DNA from: Rhizosphaericola mali
Lineage (GTDB): Bacteria; Bacteroidota; Bacteroidia; Chitinophagales; Chitinophagaceae
Assembly (NCBI RefSeq): GCF_004337365.2
Contig: NZ_CP044016.1
Coordinates: 2,728,001-2,792,000 of the forward strand
Length of the DNA: 64,000 bases
Reading direction: 5' to 3'
The translations under genes and the position numbers were made by a program. A model generated the notes under the pieces. That model had not been told where the DNA came from. It searched no databases and saw nothing but the letters and a program-made list of their open reading frames with translations. This document shows positions 8,818-18,677 of this stretch, piece by piece (position 1 is the stretch's first letter; each line of letters opens with the position of its first letter).

Positions 8818-10587
8818 TTAACGAATAATAAGTGGCAATGACAATCTTCCACCCGGAGCAGCATCACCATTAATGTACCAATCAAGAGGATCACCGTCTT
8901 TTTGCATGTTATCGGACCATTTGAAACTAATTTTTCTTAAATTTTCTATTTTATTTGGAAATATAGAAATTGGAATTGAAATAACCAATTGATTATCAAG
9001 GGTTTCAAATTTTACATTTTCAACCGTAATCCAGCTCCCATTTTTAAAAAATTGCAATAACTGACCATTCAATACCCTATAGTCAAAACCTAGCCATCCT
9101 GTTTCATTTGAAAAATCTGTATTTAGCCACAAAGTCATCCATTGGGGATCATTTTGATTACTAAGAGCCTTAACACAAGACACATAGAATTGAATGAAAC
9201 TTTTACTTGCATAAATTTTTAAGTCTTTTATGTCATTTCTTCCAGTTTTATTAAAGTAAAATTTTTCATTTCCAGATAAAGATGCGCTAAACTGCCGTTC
9301 TTGGGTATCCCCAATAAAATCTGTGTATATTGTTTTTTCGTTTACCCAATCCTCAATACTATTTAAGGCTTTAGTTTTAGAATATATGATTGGTAATGAT
9401 TGCGAACCTTTATATTTTATTACATTAGAAATTAATTGCATATAGTAATTATCATTAATATTAGCCACTCGAGTAGGCTCAATATCTCGACTATACTCAG
9501 GATCTGCTTCATCCACAAATACAGTTCGATTAGGATATAATTTATCTTTTGATCTTCTAGCAATCCATTCATTCCAACCAGTGACTAAAACGTAAGGAAC
9601 ATTAAATCTCAATGCATTATTCCATTCTTCCTGAAAATTATAACCATATGGGATATCTCTTTTTTCATCTAAGCTATATTTACCGTTGTGAAAACTTCTC
9701 CCCCAATTACCTTTGATACCGTAAAATGCAGATAAAGACATTGCCCCTAATGGATGTTGAGCAACCGAAACGCTTATTATTTCATTTTTTCCACGAATAT
9801 TTTGAAACACACTTTGCGGTTTAGTCCAACTCATCCATGGCCAACCATTTTTCTTTTCAGGAGTATTAGGCCATTGAGAATCTCTAAACGTAAAAAAATT
9901 TTTATAGTTTCTATCACCGATCGATGCCGTATTTCCAATAATTAAAGGTTTTTGATCTAAATAAAACCATAAATCAGACAAAGAGCTTTGAGTAAAAAAA
10001 TTATCATATAATTTTTGAATCATATCTGTAGAGTTACTATTAGTATAAAATACAACCTTAGGCGCTTTTTTACCTTGTTCCTTTACACTCCTTAAAGCTT
10101 TTAGAAAAACAGAAATTGCATCTTTATAAAAGGTAAAATTCGTTTCATCTATAATTATTATATCGATCTTAGCGTCGGTCAATAATTGTATATTTTTCAG
10201 CTGAACCCAATAATCCTCATCAGAATAATATCCTAACAATGGTTCTCCCCAATAATAATATCTATTGTCTATAGAGGCACCTCCACCCCAAAAAAGAGAG
10301 TGGTAATCATTAAAGGCTTCAGGGTGTTGTTGTTCTAGCAAGGATAGATCGTATACATTTTCAGAAATAGGTGTAGAACTAGAGCCATGCCAGAGAAAAT
10401 AGAAAATTCCAACTTTACCATCTGACATTTTTGGAGATGGAATAATCGGTAAAGACCTTCCTAAATCATCAACACCTGAAAATTGCTGTCCAAAGCTTTT
10501 GAATGCTGAAAATGCAAAAAAAACATATTCAATCAAAAGACATAGAATATATTTGGACAAAAGCCGGCGGCAGTAAGAAAAATTCAT
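8818..10587 (-). CDS. Secreted glycoside hydrolase-like protein (GH99/GH71-like) with C-terminal carbohydrate-binding-like domain
   Basis: 589 residues with an N-terminal signal or anchor segment at about residues 10-34. The first 400 residues resemble GH71/GH99-type TIM-barrel proteins. VGIFYFLWHG at about 58-67, YYWGEPLLGYYSDEDYW at about 112-128, and DIIIIDETN at about 142-150 carry acidic residues expected in such barrels, and TGWNEW lies near 340. The last 170 residues (FYVSCV, WLNTDF, WYINGDAAPGG) look like a CBM9/DOMON-type beta-sandwich. The gene overlaps the preceding glycosyltransferase by one base (TGATG), so it is translated with the polymer-building genes. A role in trimming, releasing or length control of the polymer is an inference; family assignment by eye is moderate. 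Confidence 0.55.
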   Translation of the reverse strand: MNFSYCRRLLSKYILCLLIEYVFFAFSAFKSFGQQFSGVDDLGRSLPIIPSPKMSDGKVGIFYFLWHGSSSTPISENVYDLSLLEQQHPEAFNDYHSLFWGGGASIDNRYYYWGEPLLGYYSDEDYWVQLKNIQLLTDAKIDIIIIDETNFTFYKDAISVFLKALRSVKEQGKKAPKVVFYTNSNSTDMIQKLYDNFFTQSSLSDLWFYLDQKPLIIGNTASIGDRNYKNFFTFRDSQWPNTPEKKNGWPWMSWTKPQSVFQNIRGKNEIISVSVAQHPLGAMSLSAFYGIKGNWGRSFHNGKYSLDEKRDIPYGYNFQEEWNNALRFNVPYVLVTGWNEWIARRSKDKLYPNRTVFVDEADPEYSRDIEPTRVANINDNYYMQLISNVIKYKGSQSLPIIYSKTKALNSIEDWVNEKTIYTDFIGDTQERQFSASLSGNEKFYFNKTGRNDIKDLKIYASKSFIQFYVSCVKALSNQNDPQWMTLWLNTDFSNETGWLGFDYRVLNGQLLQFFKNGSWITVENVKFETLDNQLVISIPISIFPNKIENLRKISFKWSDNMQKDGDPLDWYINGDAAPGGRLSLPLIIR

Positions 10588-11420
10588 CAGTTTATTTTTA
10601 ATTTCGAATATTTTTTGATAAACAAACCATGTTTTTCAAAGAAAAGCATATAACTTTTTAAATGTAACAAAGTTTTTTTACCAATTTTTGAACTCCCTCT
10701 TAAATGATTGTGAATCATTTTTGAAGAAGGATTATATATCACTTTATGACCATTTTTCCAAGCACGTAAACAAAAATCAGTATCCTCAACATACATAATA
10801 TAATCAGTATCAAACCCATTTAATTTATTATATAAAGATCTTGGTAAAAAAAATGCTGCACCTAATGCCCAATCTATATATTGAATTTTAGAAAAGTCAA
10901 TATCCTTACACAGATAATAATTATTTAATGCATTACTTACTTCATCATTTGCTCTAGTTACTAAACGATACAAAAAAGTTTTCAATGTCATAAATCGTCT
11001 TACTGAATTCTGAAAAGTTAAATCAGGATTCAGTAATTGCGGAACTATCAAAGTAGCTTCACTAAATGTTTCTGAATAGTTGAAAAGTCGATCAATACTG
11101 CCCTGTAAAAGCACTATATCAGGATTAATTATAGCTATGTATTTACCATTAGCCTTTTCAACGCCAATATTATTATTTTTCCCAAAACCATATGATTGCT
11201 CATTTGGAAAAATCTTCACTTCGGGATAGTTTGAACTTATGTAATCAACACTACCATCCATAGAGCAATTATCAATATAAATAACCTCAAATCTTAACAA
11301 AGGACGATTTTCAAAAAATAGGGAATGAAAAAGACTTTTTAAATATTTGAGGTGATTCATTCCAACCGTAATAATGGAAACATCCACTTCTCCTTGGGAG
11401 AATTCATTATTCATATTCAT
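10587..11420 (-). CDS. GT2 family glycosyltransferase (rhamnosyltransferase-like)
   Basis: 277 residues, GT-A fold. DVSIITVGMNH begins at about residue 13, IDNCSMDGS at about 49-57, and NPDIVLL at about 99-105 replaces the usual DXD as in WbbL-type rhamnosyltransferases. YVEDTDFCLR at about 210-219 gives the catalytic ED pair. It transfers a sugar from an activated nucleotide sugar on the cytoplasmic face of the inner membrane. The donor is plausibly a dTDP-deoxysugar given the rfb genes downstream, but this is not proven. It lies 6 bp after the preceding GT and shares one base with the next gene. Confidence 0.85.
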   Translation of the reverse strand: MNMNNEFSQGEVDVSIITVGMNHLKYLKSLFHSLFFENRPLLRFEVIYIDNCSMDGSVDYISSNYPEVKIFPNEQSYGFGKNNNIGVEKANGKYIAIINPDIVLLQGSIDRLFNYSETFSEATLIVPQLLNPDLTFQNSVRRFMTLKTFLYRLVTRANDEVSNALNNYYLCKDIDFSKIQYIDWALGAAFFLPRSLYNKLNGFDTDYIMYVEDTDFCLRAWKNGHKVIYNPSSKMIHNHLRGSSKIGKKTLLHLKSYMLFFEKHGLFIKKYSKLKIN

Positions 11421-11426
11421 TGTTCT

Positions 11427-12134
11427 CTAATTCTTAATATAGTGTCGTTTAATTAAAGAATACAAGATTTGTAATCTATATTGAAGCTGGTAAGATTTAG
11501 AAAATTTAGATTTATTACCAGTTGTACTCGCATTATTATCATGTCTTCGATATTGTAATAGTTCAGAATCAACCAATATTACATTACCATTGAGGTGACA
11601 AATCAATGCAATCCACATATCGTGCATAGTTACATTATTAGGTATGGGTAATATGTATTGAAGCATATCCCTTCTAAATGCCATACAGCACCCTACAAAT
11701 GTATTTCTTATTAAATTATTGAAAAAACCTGTCCTTGTTTTGTAAACAGAAAATAGCGTTTTATTTGTAAATTTTCCATGATTATCTATTATTCTAGCAT
11801 TATGTAAAATACAAACATTGTTAATCAAGAGTGGTAAAGTTGCAGAGATCTTATTCTTTTCCCAAATATCATCTTGATCAGATAAAAAAATATAATCTCC
11901 TAACGCACGTTTTAATGCATTCTCAAAATTATGTGATACTCCTGATACTCCACTATTAACAAATAATTTTATTCTTGAATCATTAATCTCCTTTATTAAA
12001 TCAATAGTATTATCCGTGCTTCTATCATCTGATATTATAAGCTCATCATTTGGAGAAAGTTGGCTCAAAATTGATTTAATTTGCTCTATTATATATTTAC
12101 TTCCATTATATGTAGCTAAACAAACACTTATCAT
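11427..12134 (-). CDS. GT2 family glycosyltransferase
   Basis: 235 residues, a compact GT-A glycosyltransferase. MISVCLATYNGSKYI opens the nucleotide-binding fold, SDDRSTDNT lies at about residues 36-44 and FLSDQDDIWE, with the metal-binding acidic cluster, at about 80-89. MHDMWIALICH near 176 resembles the acceptor-side motif of the family. The C-terminus is short, with no membrane segment. It starts 2 bp after the stop of the preceding GT. Donor and acceptor sugars are unknown. Confidence 0.83.
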   Translation of the reverse strand: MISVCLATYNGSKYIIEQIKSILSQLSPNDELIISDDRSTDNTIDLIKEINDSRIKLFVNSGVSGVSHNFENALKRALGDYIFLSDQDDIWEKNKISATLPLLINNVCILHNARIIDNHGKFTNKTLFSVYKTRTGFFNNLIRNTFVGCCMAFRRDMLQYILPIPNNVTMHDMWIALICHLNGNVILVDSELLQYRRHDNNASTTGNKSKFSKSYQLQYRLQILYSLIKRHYIKN

Positions 12135-12136
12135 TA

Positions 12137-12985
12137 TTAAAAAAATCTCATTTTAAAAAAATCTAAAGACTTGTATCGTAATGTTTCTTTAATTAAATGC
12201 GGATAATCAACAAAAAGGCTGAAAATGACAATATTTTTATTCTTCCTGTAATTTCTCATATCCGTTAAGTACAAGCGATAGCGATTGATTGCTTTAATCT
12301 TATCATGAATATCAGAAGAGAAATTCTGCTCAAGTGAAATTGGCAAAATATCAGCAATCACATTTTTAAAATTCAAACGTTCCAAAAATTCATGATCGCA
12401 AAAATCTAATCTTAGAGTTTCATTGTACCCAAAGTTTACCTTAAAGAAACTACAATTAACCATTAGTCCTGAATTAATGGCTGTAATATAGTCTAAATTC
12501 AATTTAGACTTTAGCGTACCATTAATTAACCAAGATCGATAATATCTATACTTAGCTGGAGAAATTAGCCGATTTTTAGAATACACCATTGGAAATGCAA
12601 TACTATAGTCATAATTATTCTCGTATTGTTGTAAATATACATTATAAAAGTCTAAAGGAAGTGATGTATCTTGGTCTAAGAATACCATAGAGTGAAAACT
12701 TTCTAATTCTGCAATTTTGAACAGCTGGTTTATAGCAACCGCAATTCCTGGATTACTATTCAAATGAACATATTTGATTACTATTTTTGTATCTGATAAC
12801 TTATAGTTAGATTGATCCCATTCATTGATGTCCGTATTGTCTATTACAGCAATATTTAAAGTAGTAATCGTTTTATTAGTATTACTAACAAATGCTTTAT
12901 ATGAGGACAATAAAGTCTGAAAAGTTTCTGTTTCCCAATACTTTTCTTTATAACATATAATACCAAAAAGAATATTATTACTCAT
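12137..12985 (-). CDS. GT2 family glycosyltransferase (RfbF-like)
   Basis: 282 residues. The N-terminus ILFGIICYKE is followed by VIDNTDIN (about 47-54), GIAVAINQL near 79, and VFLDQDTSLP at about 96-105. This DQD motif is characteristic of dTDP-rhamnosyltransferases of the RfbF group. LDFCDHEFLERL near 194 supplies the later acidic motif. Given the two rfb cassettes a deoxysugar donor is plausible. It lies 26 bp downstream of the next GT gene in the operon. Confidence 0.78.
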   Translation of the reverse strand: MSNNILFGIICYKEKYWETETFQTLLSSYKAFVSNTNKTITTLNIAVIDNTDINEWDQSNYKLSDTKIVIKYVHLNSNPGIAVAINQLFKIAELESFHSMVFLDQDTSLPLDFYNVYLQQYENNYDYSIAFPMVYSKNRLISPAKYRYYRSWLINGTLKSKLNLDYITAINSGLMVNCSFFKVNFGYNETLRLDFCDHEFLERLNFKNVIADILPISLEQNFSSDIHDKIKAINRYRLYLTDMRNYRKNKNIVIFSLFVDYPHLIKETLRYKSLDFFKMRFF

Positions 12986-13011
12986 CTTATTAAGAAATCT
13001 ATAATGAAATT

Positions 13012-13902
13012 TTAATTTAATATTTTATTAAGAATTTTTTCAGGTAATAAAAGTGCATATAATAAGTAATATTCAATCTTTAATTTCATTGATATATTTA
13101 TTACATTATTAAACTCAAGTCTACGAATAGATTGATTATCAAACAAATATCTATATTTCAAAAATTCATAACAATTCAAAGACTTATAATTATTTATATA
13201 CATTTGCTTAATATCTTGAACAGTTTTTAGCCATTTTTCATAATTATTACCAAGTTTAAACTTATCGTTCGAATTTATACGATACAAAATCAATGGCTCC
13301 TTTACAAAATAAATATGAGACACTTGAGCAATACGCATTGAAAGTTCATATTCTTGCCAAAACATAATATTTTCATTAAATAGACCAATTTCAACTAATT
13401 TATTTTTTCTAAAAAACATTGTTGATGTCATACTAGTATAATCACAAAAAATTTTCTTTGATAAATCCCCTTTCATAAAATACTTAGGATATTCAACAAC
13501 TTTTTTTATTTCATTAGTAGACTCATTTATTATTTCTAACTCCATTCCGCAATACACCATCCCACAATTTGGTTTGCTATGCATAATTTTAATCTGTTCA
13601 GAAATCTTATTTTCAAACCAAAAATCATCATCGTCACAAAATGCAACAAATTCCCCATGACACGCCTTTATGCCAATATTTCTAGCATAGTTACCACCAT
13701 TAGATTCATCCTCTGAAATTCGCAAATAAGTAATATCCGACATTTTTCGACATAAATCCTCTGTGTTATCATTGGAGGCATCATCAACGATTATGATTTC
13801 AATATTTTTATATAATTGATTTTTAACACCACTAATTGCTCTTTCCAATAATTTACATCGATTTTTTGTGGTAATTATTGCTGATACTAAAGAAGTCGTC
13901 AT
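13012..13902 (-). CDS. GT2 family glycosyltransferase
   Basis: 296 residues. SAIITTKNRCKLLERAISG at the N-terminus, VDDASNDNTEDL at about residues 39-50 and AFCDDDDFW at about 87-95, with the metal-binding DXD, define a GT-A inverting family-2 enzyme. The C-terminal half is AT-rich, with Asn/Lys/Ile-heavy composition as in other polymer-specific GTs. It is 51 bp below the wzy gene on the same strand. Specificity unknown. Confidence 0.83.
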   Translation of the reverse strand: MTTSLVSAIITTKNRCKLLERAISGVKNQLYKNIEIIIVDDASNDNTEDLCRKMSDITYLRISEDESNGGNYARNIGIKACHGEFVAFCDDDDFWFENKISEQIKIMHSKPNCGMVYCGMELEIINESTNEIKKVVEYPKYFMKGDLSKKIFCDYTSMTSTMFFRKNKLVEIGLFNENIMFWQEYELSMRIAQVSHIYFVKEPLILYRINSNDKFKLGNNYEKWLKTVQDIKQMYINNYKSLNCYEFLKYRYLFDNQSIRRLEFNNVINISMKLKIEYYLLYALLLPEKILNKILN

Positions 13903-13952
13903 ATTATTTAAAATTTTCTACTATATAAAAATTGAAATTGATTGTCATATTC

Positions 13953-15221
13953 TTAATCTTTCATTATATACTTCAATATTAGGTAAGTGGTAAAGACTAC
14001 AGAAATAGACCAATACAAACTTGTCCCACTAACAACCAACCCTGAAAAACCGTAAACACAAACTTGAAAATATAAATAGGGAATTAATAAATTTTTAAGC
14101 GAAAGCTTTACTTTTTTTAAATACAGAAAAATCAACAAAAAATACAAAAAAGCAAATAGTAAACCATAAATCACTCCATACTCTATATACAAATCTCCAT
14201 AATATGTTTTAAATAAATAAATAGGAACGTCAACTTTATTTTGCCAAAATAAAGTTGTTTCATCTAATGTTAGATGGCTATATGTTTTTTTTATAGGGGC
14301 AATTACCGGAAATAATCGTTCGCCGAAAGGGTGATATTTAACTTGATCCCATATTTGTAAAAAAAAATTTGGAAATGACTCTCCAAAATATCGCAAAATA
14401 GAGTCGAAGCCCTTGTTCCCTTTAGCGTTTGAGAATCTTAATGAAGTAATAACCCAACTATAAGTAGCCACTAAAGATAGAAAGGAAATTCCAAATATTT
14501 TTATTCTTTTAGAAAGCTGTTTTGTGATAAACGGCTTGAATATAGAAATAAAAAAAATAAAATTAAAAACAATTAAAAACATTGCACCTCTAGATCCAAT
14601 GGCAATACTATTGGCAAGACTTGGAAAGAAACATAATAAAATAAGAAATAAACCATAATTAATCTTTATCTTTTTTTGATATATTCCAATAATAGCATAT
14701 CCAACAACAAATGGAGTAGTTGTATTTAAAAACAAATCACCTAAAAAGCTAAATTTTTCTAATACTGGATTATTATAGTTAAATAAAGGGGTAGATGCGC
14801 CATCGTGACGGTGTTCATATGCAGAATCCAAACCTGTACTTATTGAAATAATTAATTCCCCGAGTTTAAGTATGAAATACAGGCTAAAATAAATAATCCA
14901 CAAAAGAATAAACCGTGAACTTCGTTTATTAAATTTTAACTTATTAAATCCATTTTTATCAAATTTTATTTTTTTTAATGGATATAATAAAAAAAAATAA
15001 GACACAAAACCTAAAATAATGGGAAAAATTGTGATTCTAGATAAAGAAAAATTTCCAAATTCTTTAGTATATAAGCCAGTTTTATATATATAGATACCAA
15101 GAAAAGCTATAATAGTGTAGAATAGAATCATAGTACTATAAATAGAAATCCTTTTTTCCTTGATATAAGAATATGCAAACCAAAAAAAATACAATAAAAA
15201 ATTAACTAACAATAAATTCAT
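13953..15221 (-). CDS. O-antigen/capsule repeat-unit polymerase (Wzy-like)
   Basis: About 422 residues from the ATG at 15221 (a TTG at 15239 would add six). Roughly ten or more hydrophobic segments are spread over the length, interrupted by a larger hydrophilic region at about residues 260-340 with scattered Arg and Trp. That topology fits Wzy polymerases, which join lipid-linked repeat units at the periplasmic face. Sequence conservation in this family is low, so the call rests on topology and position between a Wzx flippase and GT2 genes. No other gene in the operon fits the polymerase role. Confidence 0.75.
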   Translation of the reverse strand: MNLLLVNFLLYFFWFAYSYIKEKRISIYSTMILFYTIIAFLGIYIYKTGLYTKEFGNFSLSRITIFPIILGFVSYFFLLYPLKKIKFDKNGFNKLKFNKRSSRFILLWIIYFSLYFILKLGELIISISTGLDSAYEHRHDGASTPLFNYNNPVLEKFSFLGDLFLNTTTPFVVGYAIIGIYQKKIKINYGLFLILLCFFPSLANSIAIGSRGAMFLIVFNFIFFISIFKPFITKQLSKRIKIFGISFLSLVATYSWVITSLRFSNAKGNKGFDSILRYFGESFPNFFLQIWDQVKYHPFGERLFPVIAPIKKTYSHLTLDETTLFWQNKVDVPIYLFKTYYGDLYIEYGVIYGLLFAFLYFLLIFLYLKKVKLSLKNLLIPYLYFQVCVYGFSGLVVSGTSLYWSISVVFTTYLILKYIMKD

Positions 15222-15406
15222 TACATATTTTTTTAACAATAAAAGACAATACTAATCTATTAAATATTTGTGTCATTTAAAATGAAATAAAAGTATTTTT
15301 CATAATAAATAAGAACGGCAGTTATTTCAAATAAATTATATTAAAAATGATATTTATTTGTTATTCAACTTATTATGCAGACGTCTTTCTATAAAACACA
15401 ATTTCA

Positions 15407-16291
15407 CTAAATAGGAATTGCCAATTTATTTTTTCTTCTAGTATATAAAATTTTTTTTCTTAATTTAAATAGCGTAAATATTTTTAGAAACTGATATTTG
15501 CAATTTTCAATCTTCATTCCTTTAATTAAATATATAATTGGAGATTTACAAAAAAATGAAAAAAGAGACAATAGTATATTTTTATTTCCAGGATTAGTAA
15601 GTTGTGCAATTAGCCCTTGAAATGCTACATCAATTTGTTTTTTTTCATCAATTTTTCTATCATCTCTATCATGGTAAGCTTTATAATTCACACTAATACC
15701 TACCAAATAATTTCGATACAAAAATCTATTTATTAAATCATTGTCTTCACCATAATGAGAAAATAAGGGATCAAACAAACCAACCATTTGTAGCATGGAG
15801 CATCGTATCAACCAATGAGCAGCCATTACAAATTTTACATTCAAAACATCAGAAGATGTTGGACTTTTCGTAGAACGTTTTGTATATATATCCTCAAAAT
15901 TTTTATCCAATCTACTACCATCTCCATTATATTGCATTGGGCTTAGGATACCATAGCTATAATCAGATTCCATAATTTTAACTAGTCCAGAAATCGTATT
16001 TGCGTCCAAATATGCATCTTGATTTAATAGATACACAAATTCCGCACCTTGCTCAAGGGCATAATTAATTCCTAAATTATTTGCCTTTCCAAATCCTAAA
16101 TTTTCGCCAGTTTGTATAAAATGAATTCTTTTTCCAGAAAATGATTCAACAATTTTTAAGGTATTATCAGTTGAACCGTTGTCTATGATTACAATTTTGA
16201 CAGGTATATCAGAACAAAAAGAAGACTCTAAACATTTTTTCAACCATTTTTCACCATTATAAGTGACTATAATTATATAAATAATTTTCAT
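15407..16291 (-). CDS. GT2 family glycosyltransferase
   Basis: 294 residues. IIIVTYNGEKWL is followed by IIDNGSTDNT at about residues 34-43, ENLGFGKANNLGINYAL near 63-79 and LLNQDAYLD at about 88-96, where an NQD replaces DXD. HYGEDNDLINRFLYR near 180 supplies the ED motif. This is the rhamnosyltransferase-like branch of GT2. It is separated from wzy by a 185-bp AT-rich gap in which I see no promoter, and lies 23 bp below the next GT. Confidence 0.83.
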   Translation of the reverse strand: MKIIYIIIVTYNGEKWLKKCLESSFCSDIPVKIVIIDNGSTDNTLKIVESFSGKRIHFIQTGENLGFGKANNLGINYALEQGAEFVYLLNQDAYLDANTISGLVKIMESDYSYGILSPMQYNGDGSRLDKNFEDIYTKRSTKSPTSSDVLNVKFVMAAHWLIRCSMLQMVGLFDPLFSHYGEDNDLINRFLYRNYLVGISVNYKAYHDRDDRKIDEKKQIDVAFQGLIAQLTNPGNKNILLSLFSFFCKSPIIYLIKGMKIENCKYQFLKIFTLFKLRKKILYTRRKNKLAIPI

Positions 16292-16314
16292 GCTTTTTTA
16301 AGTTGAGTTTCAAA

Positions 16315-17322
16315 TTATCTCGAAATTTTGTTTTTAATTTGTTTAAAATAATAATAATTAGACAACAATAAATACAAAATCTTTGAATTACCAATTGACA
16401 ATAATCTAATCAATATAGTTTTCTTTTCAAGAGTCATCCAATAAGCAACACTAAATTCTTTAAAACTCCTATTTTTTAAAACACCATAAATATGGTTAAA
16501 TCTCTGACTTTTTTTCAAATGACTTGAAAAAACTTGTAAAAAAAATTGATCATATTTAGACAATAAAAAATCACTATAAAATGAAATATTTGAATTTGTT
16601 GATATCTTAGGAATAATTGACAAAAAATTAGTTAAGTTACTTTTAAGATTATCTAACTTCTTGGGGGCGTATGTTAATCCACCTAAACTATCAATATATC
16701 TATATTGATCACTTTTAACAGTAAAAATAGAATTAACAAAATCTATATAATATAAAAAAAACATTAAATCCTCTTGATAAGTAGATTTTTCATCAAAGAA
16801 TAATTCATTTTTTATTAAGATATCTTTTCTATAGAGTTTCGCAAATGGAGGACAAAATTTTAAAAAATTAATATTTTCTTCCGAAAAACTCGCAAAATTT
16901 AAATATTGTTTATTTGCATAATTAAAATATCGTCCATTAATTGATTTTTTGTAGACATCTTGAATAATTAGAGCATTTGAATCATTAGTTAACTCATTTT
17001 CAATTAAAGCTTTATAAAATATTTGTAAATAATTTTCATATAAATAATCATCAGCATCTACAAACAATAAATTATTACTCTTTGCTAAACGAATACCATC
17101 GTTTCGAGCACTAGAAACACCGTTATTCAGCTTATTAATGATTTTAACTCGACTATCTCCATTTACAATACTTTGAATAACCTCATATGTATTGTCTATA
17201 CTTCCATCATTTATCAATATTAATTCAAAATCATTGAAAGTCTGATTAAATACGGATCGGATACATTTTTCAATATAGGATTCTGCATTGTATATAGGAA
17301 TGATTATTGAGAAAAATGCCAT
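16315..17322 (-). CDS. GT2 family glycosyltransferase
   Basis: 335 residues. FSIIIPIYNAESYIEKCI starts at residue 4, LINDGSIDNTYEV lies at about 35-47 and LLFVDADDYLYENY at about 86-99, a classical GT2 DXD signature. The C-terminal 200 residues are very rich in Phe, Tyr, Leu and Lys, and may lie against the membrane. The gene starts 4 bp after the wzx stop codon. Donor and acceptor are unknown. As the first GT after the flippase in the operon, its place in the assembly order cannot be inferred. Confidence 0.85.
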   Translation of the reverse strand: MAFFSIIIPIYNAESYIEKCIRSVFNQTFNDFELILINDGSIDNTYEVIQSIVNGDSRVKIINKLNNGVSSARNDGIRLAKSNNLLFVDADDYLYENYLQIFYKALIENELTNDSNALIIQDVYKKSINGRYFNYANKQYLNFASFSEENINFLKFCPPFAKLYRKDILIKNELFFDEKSTYQEDLMFFLYYIDFVNSIFTVKSDQYRYIDSLGGLTYAPKKLDNLKSNLTNFLSIIPKISTNSNISFYSDFLLSKYDQFFLQVFSSHLKKSQRFNHIYGVLKNRSFKEFSVAYWMTLEKKTILIRLLSIGNSKILYLLLSNYYYFKQIKNKISR

Positions 17323-17326
17323 ACTT

Positions 17327-18634
17327 CTATTTTATCAATTTAATTTTTCTAAAGAATAATTTGAAATCCAATGAATTAACAGCTAATGGCCTAATTCCAT
17401 TCTTTTTAAGTATTTTAAATTGATAAAATGTAATAAATAACTCAGAAAGAGACCATACGATTGCTGTGCCTAAAGCACCTAAATGTTTCACAAATAAAAA
17501 ATTAAAGAATAAACTAATTACAGCACCCCAAAATGTAAATTTTAAATAAGATTTATCCAATCCACAAGAAATCATAATGTTACCAAAAATAACACCATAA
17601 AATACAAAAAACGCCCCCCAAGCTAAAACTTCTAATATAGGAATTACGGGCATAAATTTTTCACCATAAAGAATGGATACCGCTAATGGGCCAAGTAATA
17701 TTGTTAAAATCAATACAAGTAATGTAAATACTATAAAACCTGGCATTATATTCTTAATCAAACCACTACCATCTTCTTTTCGTTTACCAAAGGTTTCGGC
17801 AATCAAGGGAAATACAGCCTGACTAATTGGTAGCATTAAAATACTGCGACCAATATCTATCAATTTTTGAGCGCATGTATAATAGGCTACCTCATTCTCT
17901 GATTTATAATTGCCTAAAATAACAATCCCTGTCGTTGTGTAAAAGTTTATTAGTACAATTGATATAAAAATGATTTTATCTTCATTAAGCATTGTGATTA
18001 TGCTCTTAATTTTTGGAATAAAAATCTGTATTTTATATTTATAAATTGAATAGAGAAAAGAGATTAATGATATAATTAGTGGAATTACATAAAGAATCAA
18101 GGCATACTTAATATAATCAGAGTCTTTATGGATGTAAAAAATAACGAAAAAAAGAGATACTAATCTTGGGAGAAAATTTAGAAATGCAATAATTTTTAAA
18201 TCTTGCTTCGCTTGAAAAAGCCAATTTTGAGTAAATAGTGAGGTAAGGCAAATCAAATAACTAATAATAGTCAATTGAAATTCTTGGTTCAGCTTCTTAA
18301 TATGTACCAAACAAAAAATAAAAATTAGACTAGATATTAAAAACAAATATAATTGTGCAAAAAAAATATTACTAAATACGGTAGATGTAAACTTACTATC
18401 TTTAGCATTTACTGCAATCCGTCTCACTCCAGTAGCATTAAAACTGTAAGCTATAATTAATGTAAAATATGTAAGAAACGATGCTATATAGTTTATTCTG
18501 CCAATCTTATCAGGTCCTAATGCCCTCGAGACAATTGGGATCGTAATTATTGGGAATAAGTAATTTGCAATATTTACTAAACCTAAAGAGGCTATGTTAC
18601 CCAAAAGTTTATTTTTCTCTTTTTGATGAGACAT
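17327..18634 (-). CDS. wzx: Wzx-type polysaccharide flippase
   Basis: 435 residues with about 12-14 hydrophobic segments. The opening SLGLVNIANYLFPIITIPIVSRALGPD is cut here to its key parts: NIANYLFPI and VSRALGP, the hallmark of the polysaccharide-transport (PST/MATE-like, MviN-related) superfamily. It flips undecaprenyl-linked repeat units across the inner membrane, partnering the Wzy-like polymerase and Wza/Wzc. It starts 43 bp after ugd. The assignment as a flippase is firm; the substrate is unknown. Confidence 0.9.
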   Translation of the reverse strand: MSHQKEKNKLLGNIASLGLVNIANYLFPIITIPIVSRALGPDKIGRINYIASFLTYFTLIIAYSFNATGVRRIAVNAKDSKFTSTVFSNIFFAQLYLFLISSLIFIFCLVHIKKLNQEFQLTIISYLICLTSLFTQNWLFQAKQDLKIIAFLNFLPRLVSLFFVIFYIHKDSDYIKYALILYVIPLIISLISFLYSIYKYKIQIFIPKIKSIITMLNEDKIIFISIVLINFYTTTGIVILGNYKSENEVAYYTCAQKLIDIGRSILMLPISQAVFPLIAETFGKRKEDGSGLIKNIMPGFIVFTLLVLILTILLGPLAVSILYGEKFMPVIPILEVLAWGAFFVFYGVIFGNIMISCGLDKSYLKFTFWGAVISLFFNFLFVKHLGALGTAIVWSLSELFITFYQFKILKKNGIRPLAVNSLDFKLFFRKIKLIK

Positions 18635-18677
18635 CTAACTATATTTCATTTAATTTCGAAAATTGTAGTTTATAGTA

